From assembly GCF_029894335.1 (NCBI RefSeq), contig NZ_JARXZC010000022.1, positions 1 through 64,000 of the forward strand: a DNA stretch of 64,000 bases, read 5' to 3'. Below the pieces are notes generated by a model that was not told the DNA's origin, made no database searches, and saw nothing but the letters and a program-made list of their open reading frames with translations. Numbering within the stretch: the stretch's first letter is position 1; every line of letters starts with the position of its first letter. The position numbers and the translations under genes were made by a program. Source of the DNA: Kitasatospora sp. MAP5-34 (GTDB lineage: Bacteria > Actinomycetota > Actinomycetes > Streptomycetales > Streptomycetaceae). Shown here piece by piece: positions 1 through 7,592 of the stretch.

Positions 1-300
1 GCACGCTGTTGAGTTCTCAAGGAACGGACGCTTCCTTCAAGCCGCTCTCGCAAGCTCTCCGGGCGCTTCGTTCGTTCTTTCGTGTTTCCAGCTTATCAGA
101 TGATTTCCGCTCCGTTTTCCGGAGTTTCGTTCGTCCGATCCGCTTTCCTTCGGCCTTTCGGCGATCCAGACTCTATCAGGTTTCCCTGACCGTCTTTCCT
201 GCCTCCCAGCCTCCGCCGGAGCCGACCTGACGGCCCGTCCGACGCCTCAAACCCTAGCTGAACTCAGCTCCGTAAAGCGAATCCGACCGCAACCCGATAA
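1..300 (-). promoter_or_regulatory. rRNA operon leader and promoter region (16S gene off the left edge)
   Basis: On the minus strand, positions 20-6 read GTTCCTTGAGAACTC and continue to AACAG. This matches the antitermination (boxA-like) element that precedes 16S rRNA in streptomycetes. Upstream on the same strand are AT-richer stretches with -10-like hexamers, TAGAGT near 174 and TAAGCT near 94, as expected for tandem rRNA promoters. No 16S sequence itself is inside the window. The short plus-strand reading frame here is a chance frame across the leader. The exact promoters were assigned by eye and are uncertain; the leader identification is firmer. Confidence 0.7.
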
Positions 301-629
301 ACGCGCACAACAATTCGCACCCAGCCGCGACAAAGCACGACCCGGGCGGGAAGAGAAGTGGTGGTTCAGAGAATTGGCTACCCCGGGACCGTCCGCGCCG
401 AGCGTGTCCGGTTCTCCCTGTCAGGCAGCTCGGAGAACACTAGACCTCGACGCCACCGGAGTCAAGGGCGGGACTGGCGGCCGACGGAACGGGCAGGTCG
501 GCCCAGGGTGGCACCGGCTCTCCCAGGGAGCGGCAGGGCTCTGGTTCGCCGTCCCGGCCGGACACAGAGTGGTCCTCATCAGCCCACGGCACCGGCCGCC
601 CGGGCCACCTGCCAACTTTCGGAGCACCC
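301..629. promoter_or_regulatory. Intergenic region with a short inverted repeat upstream of the SDR gene
   Basis: No convincing gene lies between the rRNA leader and the SDR start. The one distinct element is an inverted repeat, GTTCTCC at 411-417 and GGAGAAC at 432-438 with a 14-nt spacer, about 190 nt before the SDR start codon. It could be an operator for the nearby MmyB-type regulator or chance; nothing else was seen. Confidence 0.3.
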
Positions 630-1391
630 ATGAGCTACCCCGCCCTCGCCGCCCGTACCGCCGTCGTCACCGGAGCCGCCAGCGGCATGGGCGCGGCCAC
701 CGCCCGCCTGCTCGCCGCAACAGGCGCTCGCGTCGCCCTGCTCGCCCGGCGCACCGACCGGCTGGACGCACTGGCCGCCGAACTCACCGCCGCCGGGGGC
801 CAGGCCCTCGCCGTCACCGCCGACATCACCGACCAGGCCTCCGTCGACGCCGCCGCCAAGGCCGTCCACGACGCTTACGGCCGGGTCGATCTGGTGATCA
901 ACAACGCCGGCGTGATGCTGCCCAACCCCCTCGCCGACGGCCGGATCGACGAGTGGACCCGCATGATCGACACCAACCTCACCGGCGCCCTGCGCGTCAT
1001 CCGCGCCTTCGTCCCCGACCTCACCGCAGCCGCCGCCGAGGGCGGGACCGCCGACCTGGTCAACGTCTCCTCGATCGCCTCGCACGTCCTCTTCCCCGAC
1101 TACGCCGTGTACGGGGCCACCAAGGCCGCCCTCACCCAGCTGTCCGCCGCGCTGCGGACCGAGCTGAGCCCGCGCGACGTCCGGGTCAGCACCATCGAGC
1201 CCGGCCTGACGGACACGGAACTCGGCGGGCACATCGACAACCCGGCCCTGCGCGAGCAGCTCGGCGGGCTGTTCACCGTGATCCCCGCCCTCGCCGCCGA
1301 GGACATCGCCGACCTCGTCGCGTACACCGTCAGCCGTCCCCGGCACGTCAACCTGCGCCAGTCGATCATCCTGCCGACCCGTCAGGCCTGA
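630..1391 (+). CDS. SDR family NAD(P)-dependent oxidoreductase
   Basis: A 253-aa classical short-chain dehydrogenase of full family length. It shows the cofactor motif TGAASGMG (residues 14-21), NNAG (91-94), catalytic Ser148 and the Tyr161-x3-Lys165 pair in YGATK. The start is supported by CGGAG five bases upstream of ATG. It should be a soluble cytosolic enzyme reducing or oxidising an alcohol/ketone; the substrate cannot be told from sequence. An MmyB-type regulator follows 94 nt downstream on the same strand, a frequent pairing in actinomycetes where the regulator controls the neighbouring SDR. Confidence 0.85.
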   Translation: MSYPALAARTAVVTGAASGMGAATARLLAATGARVALLARRTDRLDALAAELTAAGGQALAVTADITDQASVDAAAKAVHDAYGRVDLVINNAGVMLPNPLADGRIDEWTRMIDTNLTGALRVIRAFVPDLTAAAAEGGTADLVNVSSIASHVLFPDYAVYGATKAALTQLSAALRTELSPRDVRVSTIEPGLTDTELGGHIDNPALREQLGGLFTVIPALAAEDIADLVAYTVSRPRHVNLRQSIILPTRQA

Positions 1392-1484
1392 CGTCTGCCG
1401 GGAACGACGTGCTGGTGACCGCCTGCCCTGCCTGGTACCGGCAGGGCCAGGCAGCACACCACCACGATCAGCCACAATCGGCGC

Positions 1485-2363
1485 ATGACCACCGCGACCA
1501 GCCTGAGCGACTTCCTCCGGACCCGCCGCGCCCGCCTGAACCTGCGGGATGTCGCCCTGCCGGACTTCGGCGGCACCCGCCGCGTCGCGGGCCTTCGCCG
1601 CGAGGAGATCGCCCAGCTCGCCGGGGTGAGCGTCGACTACTACACCCGGATGGAACAGGGCCGAGTGGCCAACCCCTCGGACACCGTGCTCGACGCCCTC
1701 GCCCGCGCACTGCGGCTGAACGACGAGGAGACCCGGCACCTCCACCGCCTGGCCCGACCGCAGCACACCACCCGTCCGACGCGCCGGCCCCAGCCTCGTC
1801 GGCAGGTCGTGCGGCCCATGCTCCAGCGGCTACTGGACGAGCTGAAGGACGTCCCGGCACTGGTGATCGGCCGGCACCTGGACATCCTGGCCTGCAACCC
1901 GGCAGCGTGCGCCCTGTTCGGCGACTACACCGCCATGGACCCGGCCGAGCGCAACATCGCCTGGATCACCTTCCTCGACCCGGCCTCCCGTGCGTTGTAC
2001 GCGGACTGGTCCTCCTGTGCCCGCGAGAACGTGGCCTACCTCCACCTGGAGGCGGGCCGGAACCAGCCCGCCGACCCACGACTGGCACACCTGATCGGGG
2101 AGCTGTCGATGAAGAGCGCGGACTTCCGCCGCTGGTGGGCGGAACACCCGGTCCAGGACAAGACCTCGGGCATCAAGAGGTTCCACCACCCGGTGGTCGG
2201 CGACCTGGAACTGACCTACGAGACCCTGCGCGTGGCCGACGACCCCGACCAGGCCCTGATCACGTACGCGGCCCAGCCGGACACCTCGTCCCACGATGCC
2301 CTCCAGATGCTGCTCGCCTGGGCCGCCCCAACAGCCGCCGGCGCCCACCGACCGACCGATTGA
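1485..2363 (+). CDS. XRE-family regulator with MmyB-like ligand-binding domain
   Basis: 292 aa. Residues about 5-80 form an XRE helix-turn-helix with the hallmark LRREEIAQLAGVSVDYYTRM seen in MmyB-type regulators, followed by the ligand-binding region (about 105-285). Family members often bind a small hydrophobic ligand and control adjacent oxidoreductases, so the upstream SDR gene is the likely target. No Shine-Dalgarno is evident before the ATG, so it may be translated from a leaderless or weakly recognised mRNA. The gene converges on the HxlR relic that follows. Confidence 0.85.
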   Translation: MTTATSLSDFLRTRRARLNLRDVALPDFGGTRRVAGLRREEIAQLAGVSVDYYTRMEQGRVANPSDTVLDALARALRLNDEETRHLHRLARPQHTTRPTRRPQPRRQVVRPMLQRLLDELKDVPALVIGRHLDILACNPAACALFGDYTAMDPAERNIAWITFLDPASRALYADWSSCARENVAYLHLEAGRNQPADPRLAHLIGELSMKSADFRRWWAEHPVQDKTSGIKRFHHPVVGDLELTYETLRVADDPDQALITYAAQPDTSSHDALQMLLAWAAPTAAGAHRPTD

Positions 2364-2433
2364 CGGCCGCTCCAGGCACCTCCGGTGTGGAACGTCCGGC
2401 GGGGAATGACCGGCCCGACAGCCCGACCGGCGG

Positions 2434-2697
2434 CTACTCGACCACCGACAGCCCCGCCTCCCGCCAGCCCGGCACGCCGGTGGTGCTGTCGATGTTCTCC
2501 TCGACCCAGCTCCGCAGAAGGCGCAGCGGCACGGCCCCGCTCCGACCGAGGTCGGTCAGGGCGTACTCCACGTGCAGGGGCACCGCAAGGTAGACGGTGC
2601 GGTCGACGAGCCCCGTGTCCTCCAGGCGTCGCAGGGTCTGTGTGAGCACCTTGGGTGGATCTCGGTGACGGTCGCGGCGGTGTCGAAGGTGAGGACC
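2434..2697 (-). pseudogene. HxlR-family regulator relic, frameshifted and N-terminally lost
   Basis: The frame at 2434-2649 encodes an intact HxlR C-terminal half beginning LTQTLRRLEDTGLVDR and ending in a normal stop. Just upstream the expected preceding residues VTEIHP are found in a different frame (around 2655-2672). One missing C in the run before AAGGTGCTC explains the shift. Further upstream no HxlR N-terminus (the first winged-helix part) can be recognised in any frame. The gene is therefore read as decayed. HxlR proteins are MarR-like winged-helix regulators of about 110-150 aa; what remains is too short to be a complete DNA-binding domain. Confidence 0.65.
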
Positions 2698-2783
2698 GGG
2701 AGCAGGCGTCGTCCGGTCCCCCGGGAGGGGACAGGCGGGCCGTTTGACTGCGCTCGGTGGTCAGCTGGTTGCATCATGTGCCC

Positions 2784-3902
2784 ATGGTGAACTTCGCTGA
2801 CGATGCCCCTGGTTACCTGACCATCAGGATGGCCGCCCCGGACGATCCGGTGGCGGAGCTCGCGGATGTCGAGGCGTGGACGGCGCGCGAGAAATATCCG
2901 CAGATCCTCTCGGCCGGGTACCCGGCGTTCGGAATCGCCCGCGAGCGCGAGCAGGGCGGCTGGGAGCTGCACTCCTCGATGGTCGAGATCTATCCGCAGT
3001 CGGCCCGCGACGACCTGGGCTCGATCTGCCGTAGGCAGGCCGCCCGGGCGGAGGAGGCCGGCGACGCCGAGTCGCAGCAGCGGTACCAGGCGCTGGCCGA
3101 ACGGCTGGACTGGGAGAAGATCGACGAGGTCGAACTGGACGCCCGCCACCGCGTGGTACGGGCCGAGCGGTTCATCCGCAGCGGCCCGGACGGGCCCGAG
3201 CCGCCCCGCTCCAGCGACCCCGACGACCACCAGCAGCGCGACATCACCGACGAGCTGAACCCGGCGACGGGCTTCGTCATGGACCCCACCGTGCCGACCG
3301 GCACCTCCGAAGGCATCCTGAAGACCGACCTCATCCAACTGCTGCCCGCAGAGGGCCAGTTCCCGCCGGACGTCTGCGAGGACGCGCTGCGGGCAAGCCG
3401 GACGCACCCGGGCGTGGTGCTGCTGCCGGCCGCCTTCACCGTCGCAGAGCGGGTGGGCGGCAGGTGGCGTCCGACCGGGATGATGGACGCGCCCACGCCC
3501 TTCCGCGCCCGGGACATCCTGTCGATGCGCCTGCGCGTGAGCGAGCCGGTCGAGCGTCGGCTGACCCCCGAGCAACAGGCGGTCTACTGCGCGGCGGCGG
3601 ACCGGCTCGACGCCGAGCAGAGCTGCGAAGTCACCGTCGAGGACCGGCTCCTGCGGATCATCCGGGTCGAGCGCATGATCCGGTTCGGCCCGGACGGCCC
3701 CGAGAGTCCCCGTCCCTCCGAGCACGACCCGGAGGATCCGATCATGGTGCAGGACCAGCGGCTGCGCGCGCAGGGCGTCATCCTGGACGAGGACACCCCG
3801 ATCGTCCTCGATGAGGGCGCAAAGCAGCTGCAACGCCTCTTCGAGGCCGAGATGGCCCGGCGCGGGAAGCCGATCCCTCGCTTGGCGGAGAACGAGGAGT
3901 AG
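2784..3902 (+). CDS. DUF5954 family protein with internal duplication
   Basis: A 372-aa soluble protein if started at the ATG at 2784; a GTG at 2757 in frame would add nine residues and neither start has a clear Shine-Dalgarno. It has two homologous halves: each carries an R(V/I)(V/I)R(A/V)ER(F/M)IR motif followed by GPDGPE and a proline/serine-rich acidic stretch. This layout is that of the actinomycete DUF5954 family, of unknown function. No signal peptide or membrane segment is seen. It is not obviously in an operon, though the next small gene starts 25 nt downstream on the same strand. Confidence 0.7.
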   Translation: MVNFADDAPGYLTIRMAAPDDPVAELADVEAWTAREKYPQILSAGYPAFGIAREREQGGWELHSSMVEIYPQSARDDLGSICRRQAARAEEAGDAESQQRYQALAERLDWEKIDEVELDARHRVVRAERFIRSGPDGPEPPRSSDPDDHQQRDITDELNPATGFVMDPTVPTGTSEGILKTDLIQLLPAEGQFPPDVCEDALRASRTHPGVVLLPAAFTVAERVGGRWRPTGMMDAPTPFRARDILSMRLRVSEPVERRLTPEQQAVYCAAADRLDAEQSCEVTVEDRLLRIIRVERMIRFGPDGPESPRPSEHDPEDPIMVQDQRLRAQGVILDEDTPIVLDEGAKQLQRLFEAEMARRGKPIPRLAENEE

Positions 3903-3926
3903 TACGCCCGAGTCACGACCGCGCGC

Positions 3927-4364
3927 GTGCCGGAGGGTACGGGCGCGGATCGGCACGCACGGACGCCCACTCACCACCGCACCCGAACGGGTGAGGCGGC
4001 CGGACCGTCGTACTCGACCGTCCCGGCCCAGGTCGCCGCGACGATCACGGAGACCGTCGGCGCACTGGGCCTGCCGACCACCCCGCCCGCCCTGCTCGAC
4101 GTCGCCACCGTCGCCCGACAGCTGTCGGCCGGCGGCGTCCAACTCGGCACCCCCGCCTGGCGGCGGGTCGCCGATCTCAGCGCGATGTGCGAGGTGTACC
4201 GGCACGAGTACCGCTTCCCCAGCGACCTCGGCACCATCCCCGGCACCTCGGCACCCACGACGCAGTCCGTCCTCGACTCCCTGGCCGCCCTGACCCGCCA
4301 CCTCGCCGAACAGCTCACCGAACAGCTCACCGAACAGCTCACCGTCAGCGAGCGGCGCCCATGA
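3927..4364 (+). CDS. Small hypothetical protein with C-terminal EQLT repeats
   Basis: 145 aa, not recognised. Codon usage is typical of the genome from about residue 28 onward, which supports real coding there; the N-terminal 25 residues are less certain and the GTG start is provisional. The C-terminus contains three copies of Glu-Gln-Leu-Thr encoded by a 12-bp tandem repeat (about 4309-4344). No transmembrane segment. Possibly co-transcribed with the DUF5954 gene 25 nt upstream. Confidence 0.45.
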   Translation: MPEGTGADRHARTPTHHRTRTGEAAGPSYSTVPAQVAATITETVGALGLPTTPPALLDVATVARQLSAGGVQLGTPAWRRVADLSAMCEVYRHEYRFPSDLGTIPGTSAPTTQSVLDSLAALTRHLAEQLTEQLTEQLTVSERRP

Positions 4365-4374
4365 GCCCACCGTC

Positions 4375-4408
4375 GCCCTGCGCGGCACCGCCCGCTTCCC
4401 GGCAGGGC
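4375..4408. terminator. Candidate bidirectional terminator between convergent genes
   Basis: Inverted repeat GCCCTGC (4375-4381) and GCAGGGC (4402-4408) lies between a plus-strand gene ending at 4364 and a minus-strand gene ending at 4408. The right arm touches the stop codon of the minus-strand gene. No U-tract is present, as is common in streptomycetes. Confidence 0.4.
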
Positions 4409-5271
4409 TAGCTCACCAACTGGGCCAGCCCCAGGGCCAACACCAGCGGATACGGCGTCATCAGCCCGACCCCGATCAGGCCGCCGACGAACAGTGCCCC
4501 GAGCAGGTCGACCAACCACATCACGCGGGTCGGGGCGAGCGCTCGGTAGGTGTCGCGCAGGTCGTAGCGCACCTCACCGCGCCGGTTGTGCCAGCGGACC
4601 TGCACCCTACTGCGGGCGTGGCCTTCGATGGTCTGGTAATCCGCCCAGTAGGCGCCGACGATCGCATCGCTGCGGTAGTCCGGCGTGAAGTAGGCCCGGA
4701 CGGTGACACCTCGGCGCCACACCGACCAGTAGGTGCGCGGGTTGAAGATCTTGAGGGACCAGCGCACCACCCCCAGACCGGCCGCGAACATCGGCCAGGC
4801 CGGCAGTGCGGCCCACACGGGAGCGACCAGCAGGGCGACCGGCAGGCCCAGAATCCCGTAGCACAGCAGGAACCTCTGGAACGGCTCGGCGAAATACCAC
4901 CACTCCGACATCCACTTGACCGCCGCCTTCGCCGCCCTGACCGCCGCCTTCGCCGCCCGGACCGGCACGGGCGGCGGCGTCACGTCGCTGATCGGCGGGC
5001 GCTCGCCCGGGCCCGGGGCGTCGCCGATCAGCGGCTCGATCTCGGCGGCGAGCGCCCGGGCGACCTCGGGCAACTTGTGGCCGGCCGTCAGCGACCTGTC
5101 GTCGAACAGCTCCAGCGTGAGCCGCCCGCCGTCGTGCTCGACCCGGCGCACCCAGGAGCCCGGCACTACGGTGTGCTCCCGCCCCTGCTGCCAGTGCACG
5201 GCGCCGTCGGCCACCCAGATCCGGGTCCGGCCCTGCACCAGCACGACACCTGATGATCTTTCATCCCCCAT
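4408..5271 (-). CDS. Hypothetical membrane protein
   Basis: 287 aa, family not recognised. The N-terminal ~95 residues are a soluble beta-rich region. A basic, alanine-rich linker with repeated RAAKAAV follows (about 104-118). Two hydrophobic stretches at roughly 133-170 form a hairpin in the membrane, and another at about 253-286 ends the protein. Between them lies a soluble segment rich in Trp/Tyr/Arg (YWSVWRRGVTVRAYF). It is probably an integral membrane protein with cytosolic domains. The gene lies about 100 nt downstream of the putative ceramide operon on the same strand and could be read through from it. Confidence 0.6.
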   Translation of the reverse strand: MGDERSSGVVLVQGRTRIWVADGAVHWQQGREHTVVPGSWVRRVEHDGGRLTLELFDDRSLTAGHKLPEVARALAAEIEPLIGDAPGPGERPPISDVTPPPVPVRAAKAAVRAAKAAVKWMSEWWYFAEPFQRFLLCYGILGLPVALLVAPVWAALPAWPMFAAGLGVVRWSLKIFNPRTYWSVWRRGVTVRAYFTPDYRSDAIVGAYWADYQTIEGHARSRVQVRWHNRRGEVRYDLRDTYRALAPTRVMWLVDLLGALFVGGLIGVGLMTPYPLVLALGLAQLVS

Positions 5272-5370
5272 GAACGATCAGCGTACGAGACCGGGTTGCT
5301 CCTGGGTAGGGAGGGACCCCTTCCAGGTACGTCAGCGCCGGGATGAGCCGGGTGAACTGCAGCAACGGGG

Positions 5371-6423
5371 TCAACCGCCGTTCTCCGGGTCGACGCCACG
5401 GTGATGGGCAGTGCCCTGCGGTGATCCGCTCGAACCGGCGCGGGTGGCCGCGCAGGCCGCTTCGGCGAGACCCGCCGACAGGGTGACGGCCGGGGAGAAC
5501 CCGAGCTCGCGTGCGGCGCGGTCGGTGGCGCAGGTCCACGTGCTGTGCCTCAACTCCCGTACCTTGTCCCGGCTGAAGATCGACGCCGTGCCCCGGGCTC
5601 TCCCCGCCAGGTCCGCGCCCAAGGCCACGGCCGTCGCCACGGCAACCGGCACCGGCAGCAGCCTCGGTGGGCGGCACCCGACGGCGGCCGCCACGGCCGC
5701 CGTGAGGTCGGCCAGGCGGTAGTGGAATCCGTCGCTGACCTGGAAGATCCCCTCCGTCGTGCCTTCCGGCCCGACCCTCACGTCCGCGTCCGCCGCCGCG
5801 AGCAGCGCACGGCACAGGTCGTCGACGTGGATCACCGAGTAGTGGTGCGGGCCCGGCCCGCAGGTGGGCACCAGACCGCGCCGGACGGCGGCCGCCAGGA
5901 CCGGCAGGAACTCGCGGTCACCCGGGCCGTAGACGATGGGCGGGCGGACGACGACCCCGGGCAGGTGGTCCGCCAGCCGGTGCAGGACCCGCTCACCGCC
6001 GAGCTTGCTGCGGCCGTACGCCGACACGGGCGCGGGCGGATCGTCCTCCCGACGCGGACGGCCCGGCAGTGACGGCCCGGCTGCCGCCAGGGACGAGCAG
6101 TAGACCAGGCGTGGCGGGCTCGGCGCGGCGGCGAGGGCCGCGCACAGGCGCCCGGTCCCCGCCGTGTTGACCTCGGCGTACTCGCCTGGCCGGAGGGTCT
6201 TGATCACCCCGGCCAGATGCAGGACGCGGTCCACGCCCTTGACCGCCTCGTCCAGGCCGCGTCCCGTACGGAGATCGCCTTCGACCACCCGCACCGCCTC
6301 GGCGTCCGCGCGGAGCCGGCCACGATCGCGCACCAACACCGTGGTTTCGTAGCCGCGTTCGGCGAGATGGCGGAGCAGGATCCGGCCGATGAAGCCGGTG
6401 GCGCCGGTCACCAGACACCTCAC
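5371..6423 (-). CDS. NAD-dependent epimerase/dehydratase-like reductase (ceramide reductase candidate)
   Basis: 350 aa extended SDR: GATGFIG at residues 7-13 for NAD(P) binding, and the catalytic pair Tyr136-x3-Lys140. The GTG start overlaps the stop of the upstream gene by 4 nt, so the two are translationally coupled. In the bacterial sphingolipid pathway known from Caulobacter, an epimerase-annotated enzyme (CerR) reduces 3-ketoceramide and is encoded with a serine palmitoyltransferase and a GNAT-fold ceramide synthase. The same three activities are adjacent here, so this is the inferred role. The family itself is broad and a sugar-nucleotide substrate is not excluded by sequence alone. Confidence 0.65.
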   Translation of the reverse strand: MRCLVTGATGFIGRILLRHLAERGYETTVLVRDRGRLRADAEAVRVVEGDLRTGRGLDEAVKGVDRVLHLAGVIKTLRPGEYAEVNTAGTGRLCAALAAAPSPPRLVYCSSLAAAGPSLPGRPRREDDPPAPVSAYGRSKLGGERVLHRLADHLPGVVVRPPIVYGPGDREFLPVLAAAVRRGLVPTCGPGPHHYSVIHVDDLCRALLAAADADVRVGPEGTTEGIFQVSDGFHYRLADLTAAVAAAVGCRPPRLLPVPVAVATAVALGADLAGRARGTASIFSRDKVRELRHSTWTCATDRAARELGFSPAVTLSAGLAEAACAATRAGSSGSPQGTAHHRGVDPENGG

Positions 6424-7592
6424 GGGGTGACCCGTCCTTGCGGCCAGGTGTCGGCCGGGTCGATGACGCGCTGATACAGGCTATGGGTACGGAACCGGAC
6501 GGCACCGGTCGCCTGGATCAGCCGGTTGCTCTGGGCGTTGTCCTCGAGCACCCAGGAGAACTCGGTCTCGCGGTAGCCCAGGCGGTGCGCCGCGCGGTGC
6601 GCCTGGGTGAGGACGGCCGGAACGAGGCCCGAGTGGCGGTACTTCTCCTTGGCGCCGCCGGCCATGGCGCGTACGCGGTCGATCCGACGGGCGGCGCGGG
6701 CCATCCGGACCAGCCCGGTCGGCAGCCCGAAGGTGGTCAGCCGTCCGCGCGCCGCCCGCAGCGCCTGATTCGCGTCCGGCAGCCACATCGTGAACGCGGC
6801 CGGATCGCCGTCGACCTGGGCCAGGATCACCAGCTCCGGCCGCAGTACCGGCTTCAACTCCTTCAGCAGGTGGTCGAATTCGCGGTCGGTCAGCGGGACG
6901 GATGCCCAGTTCCGGGACCACGCCGCGTTGTAGATCTCCTTGACCTGGGCCATGTCCTCGTCGAACCGTTTCGGATCGAGGGACCGGATGGTGACGTTCG
7001 CCCGGCGGCGGGCCCGGTCGCCGACCCGGTCGAAGACGGGCGGCAGCTCACCCCCGCGCGGCATCGGCAGCCGCCAGGACCACAGGTCCTTGGCCTTGGC
7101 GAAGCCGCACCCGGAGAGGAGCCGGCGGTAGTACGGCGGGTTGTGCGCCATCATCACCGTGGGTGGACTGTCGAAGCCCTCCGTCAGCAGGCCGCACTCC
7201 TCGTTGGTGGAGAAGCTCAGCGGCCCCAGCATCGCCGTCATCCCGTGCCCGCCGAGCCAGTCGGCCGCAGCCGCGAAGAGCGCCTCGGCGACCTGGACGT
7301 CGTCGACGCACTCGAAGAGGCCGAAGAGGCCGTGGCCCGGGTCGTGCCGCGCGTTGTACCGGGGGTCGATGACTGCGGCGATCCGGCCCACGATCTCGTC
7401 ACCACGGCGGGCGAGGAACAGCTCGGCCGTCCCGAAGTCGAAGAACGGGTTGCGCCGACGGTTCAGGAAGGCTCGCCGCTCCCGCTCCAACGGGGCCACC
7501 CAGTGCGGGTCGTCGCGGTAGACGAGGTACGGCAGTTTGATGAAGGCGGTGGTGTCGCGGCGCCCTCGCACCGGAGTCACGACGACGGTCAC
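6420..7592 (-). CDS. GNAT-like N-acyltransferase (bacterial ceramide synthase candidate)
   Basis: 390 aa when started at the GTG at 7592, which overlaps the previous gene's stop by 4 nt; a longer upstream frame is a shadow. The length and the N-terminal FIKLPYLVYRDDPHWVAPLE motif match the large GNAT-fold proteins that include the Caulobacter-type ceramide synthase bCerS, which N-acylates a sphingoid base. The C-terminal half (about 215-385) carries the acetyltransferase-like region ending near ETEFSWVLEDNAQSN. Being sandwiched between an alpha-oxoamine synthase and an epimerase-like reductase supports this role. A peptidoglycan- or lipid-modifying GNAT is the alternative. Confidence 0.65.
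   Translation of the reverse strand: MTVVVTPVRGRRDTTAFIKLPYLVYRDDPHWVAPLERERRAFLNRRRNPFFDFGTAELFLARRGDEIVGRIAAVIDPRYNARHDPGHGLFGLFECVDDVQVAEALFAAAADWLGGHGMTAMLGPLSFSTNEECGLLTEGFDSPPTVMMAHNPPYYRRLLSGCGFAKAKDLWSWRLPMPRGGELPPVFDRVGDRARRRANVTIRSLDPKRFDEDMAQVKEIYNAAWSRNWASVPLTDREFDHLLKELKPVLRPELVILAQVDGDPAAFTMWLPDANQALRAARGRLTTFGLPTGLVRMARAARRIDRVRAMAGGAKEKYRHSGLVPAVLTQAHRAAHRLGYRETEFSWVLEDNAQSNRLIQATGAVRFRTHSLYQRVIDPADTWPQGRVTP

Noticed and set aside
374..2593. A 739-codon plus-strand frame across the SDR and MmyB genes
   Set aside because: Arg/Pro-rich translation without domains, overlapping two genes with clear motifs in another frame; typical high-GC shadow.
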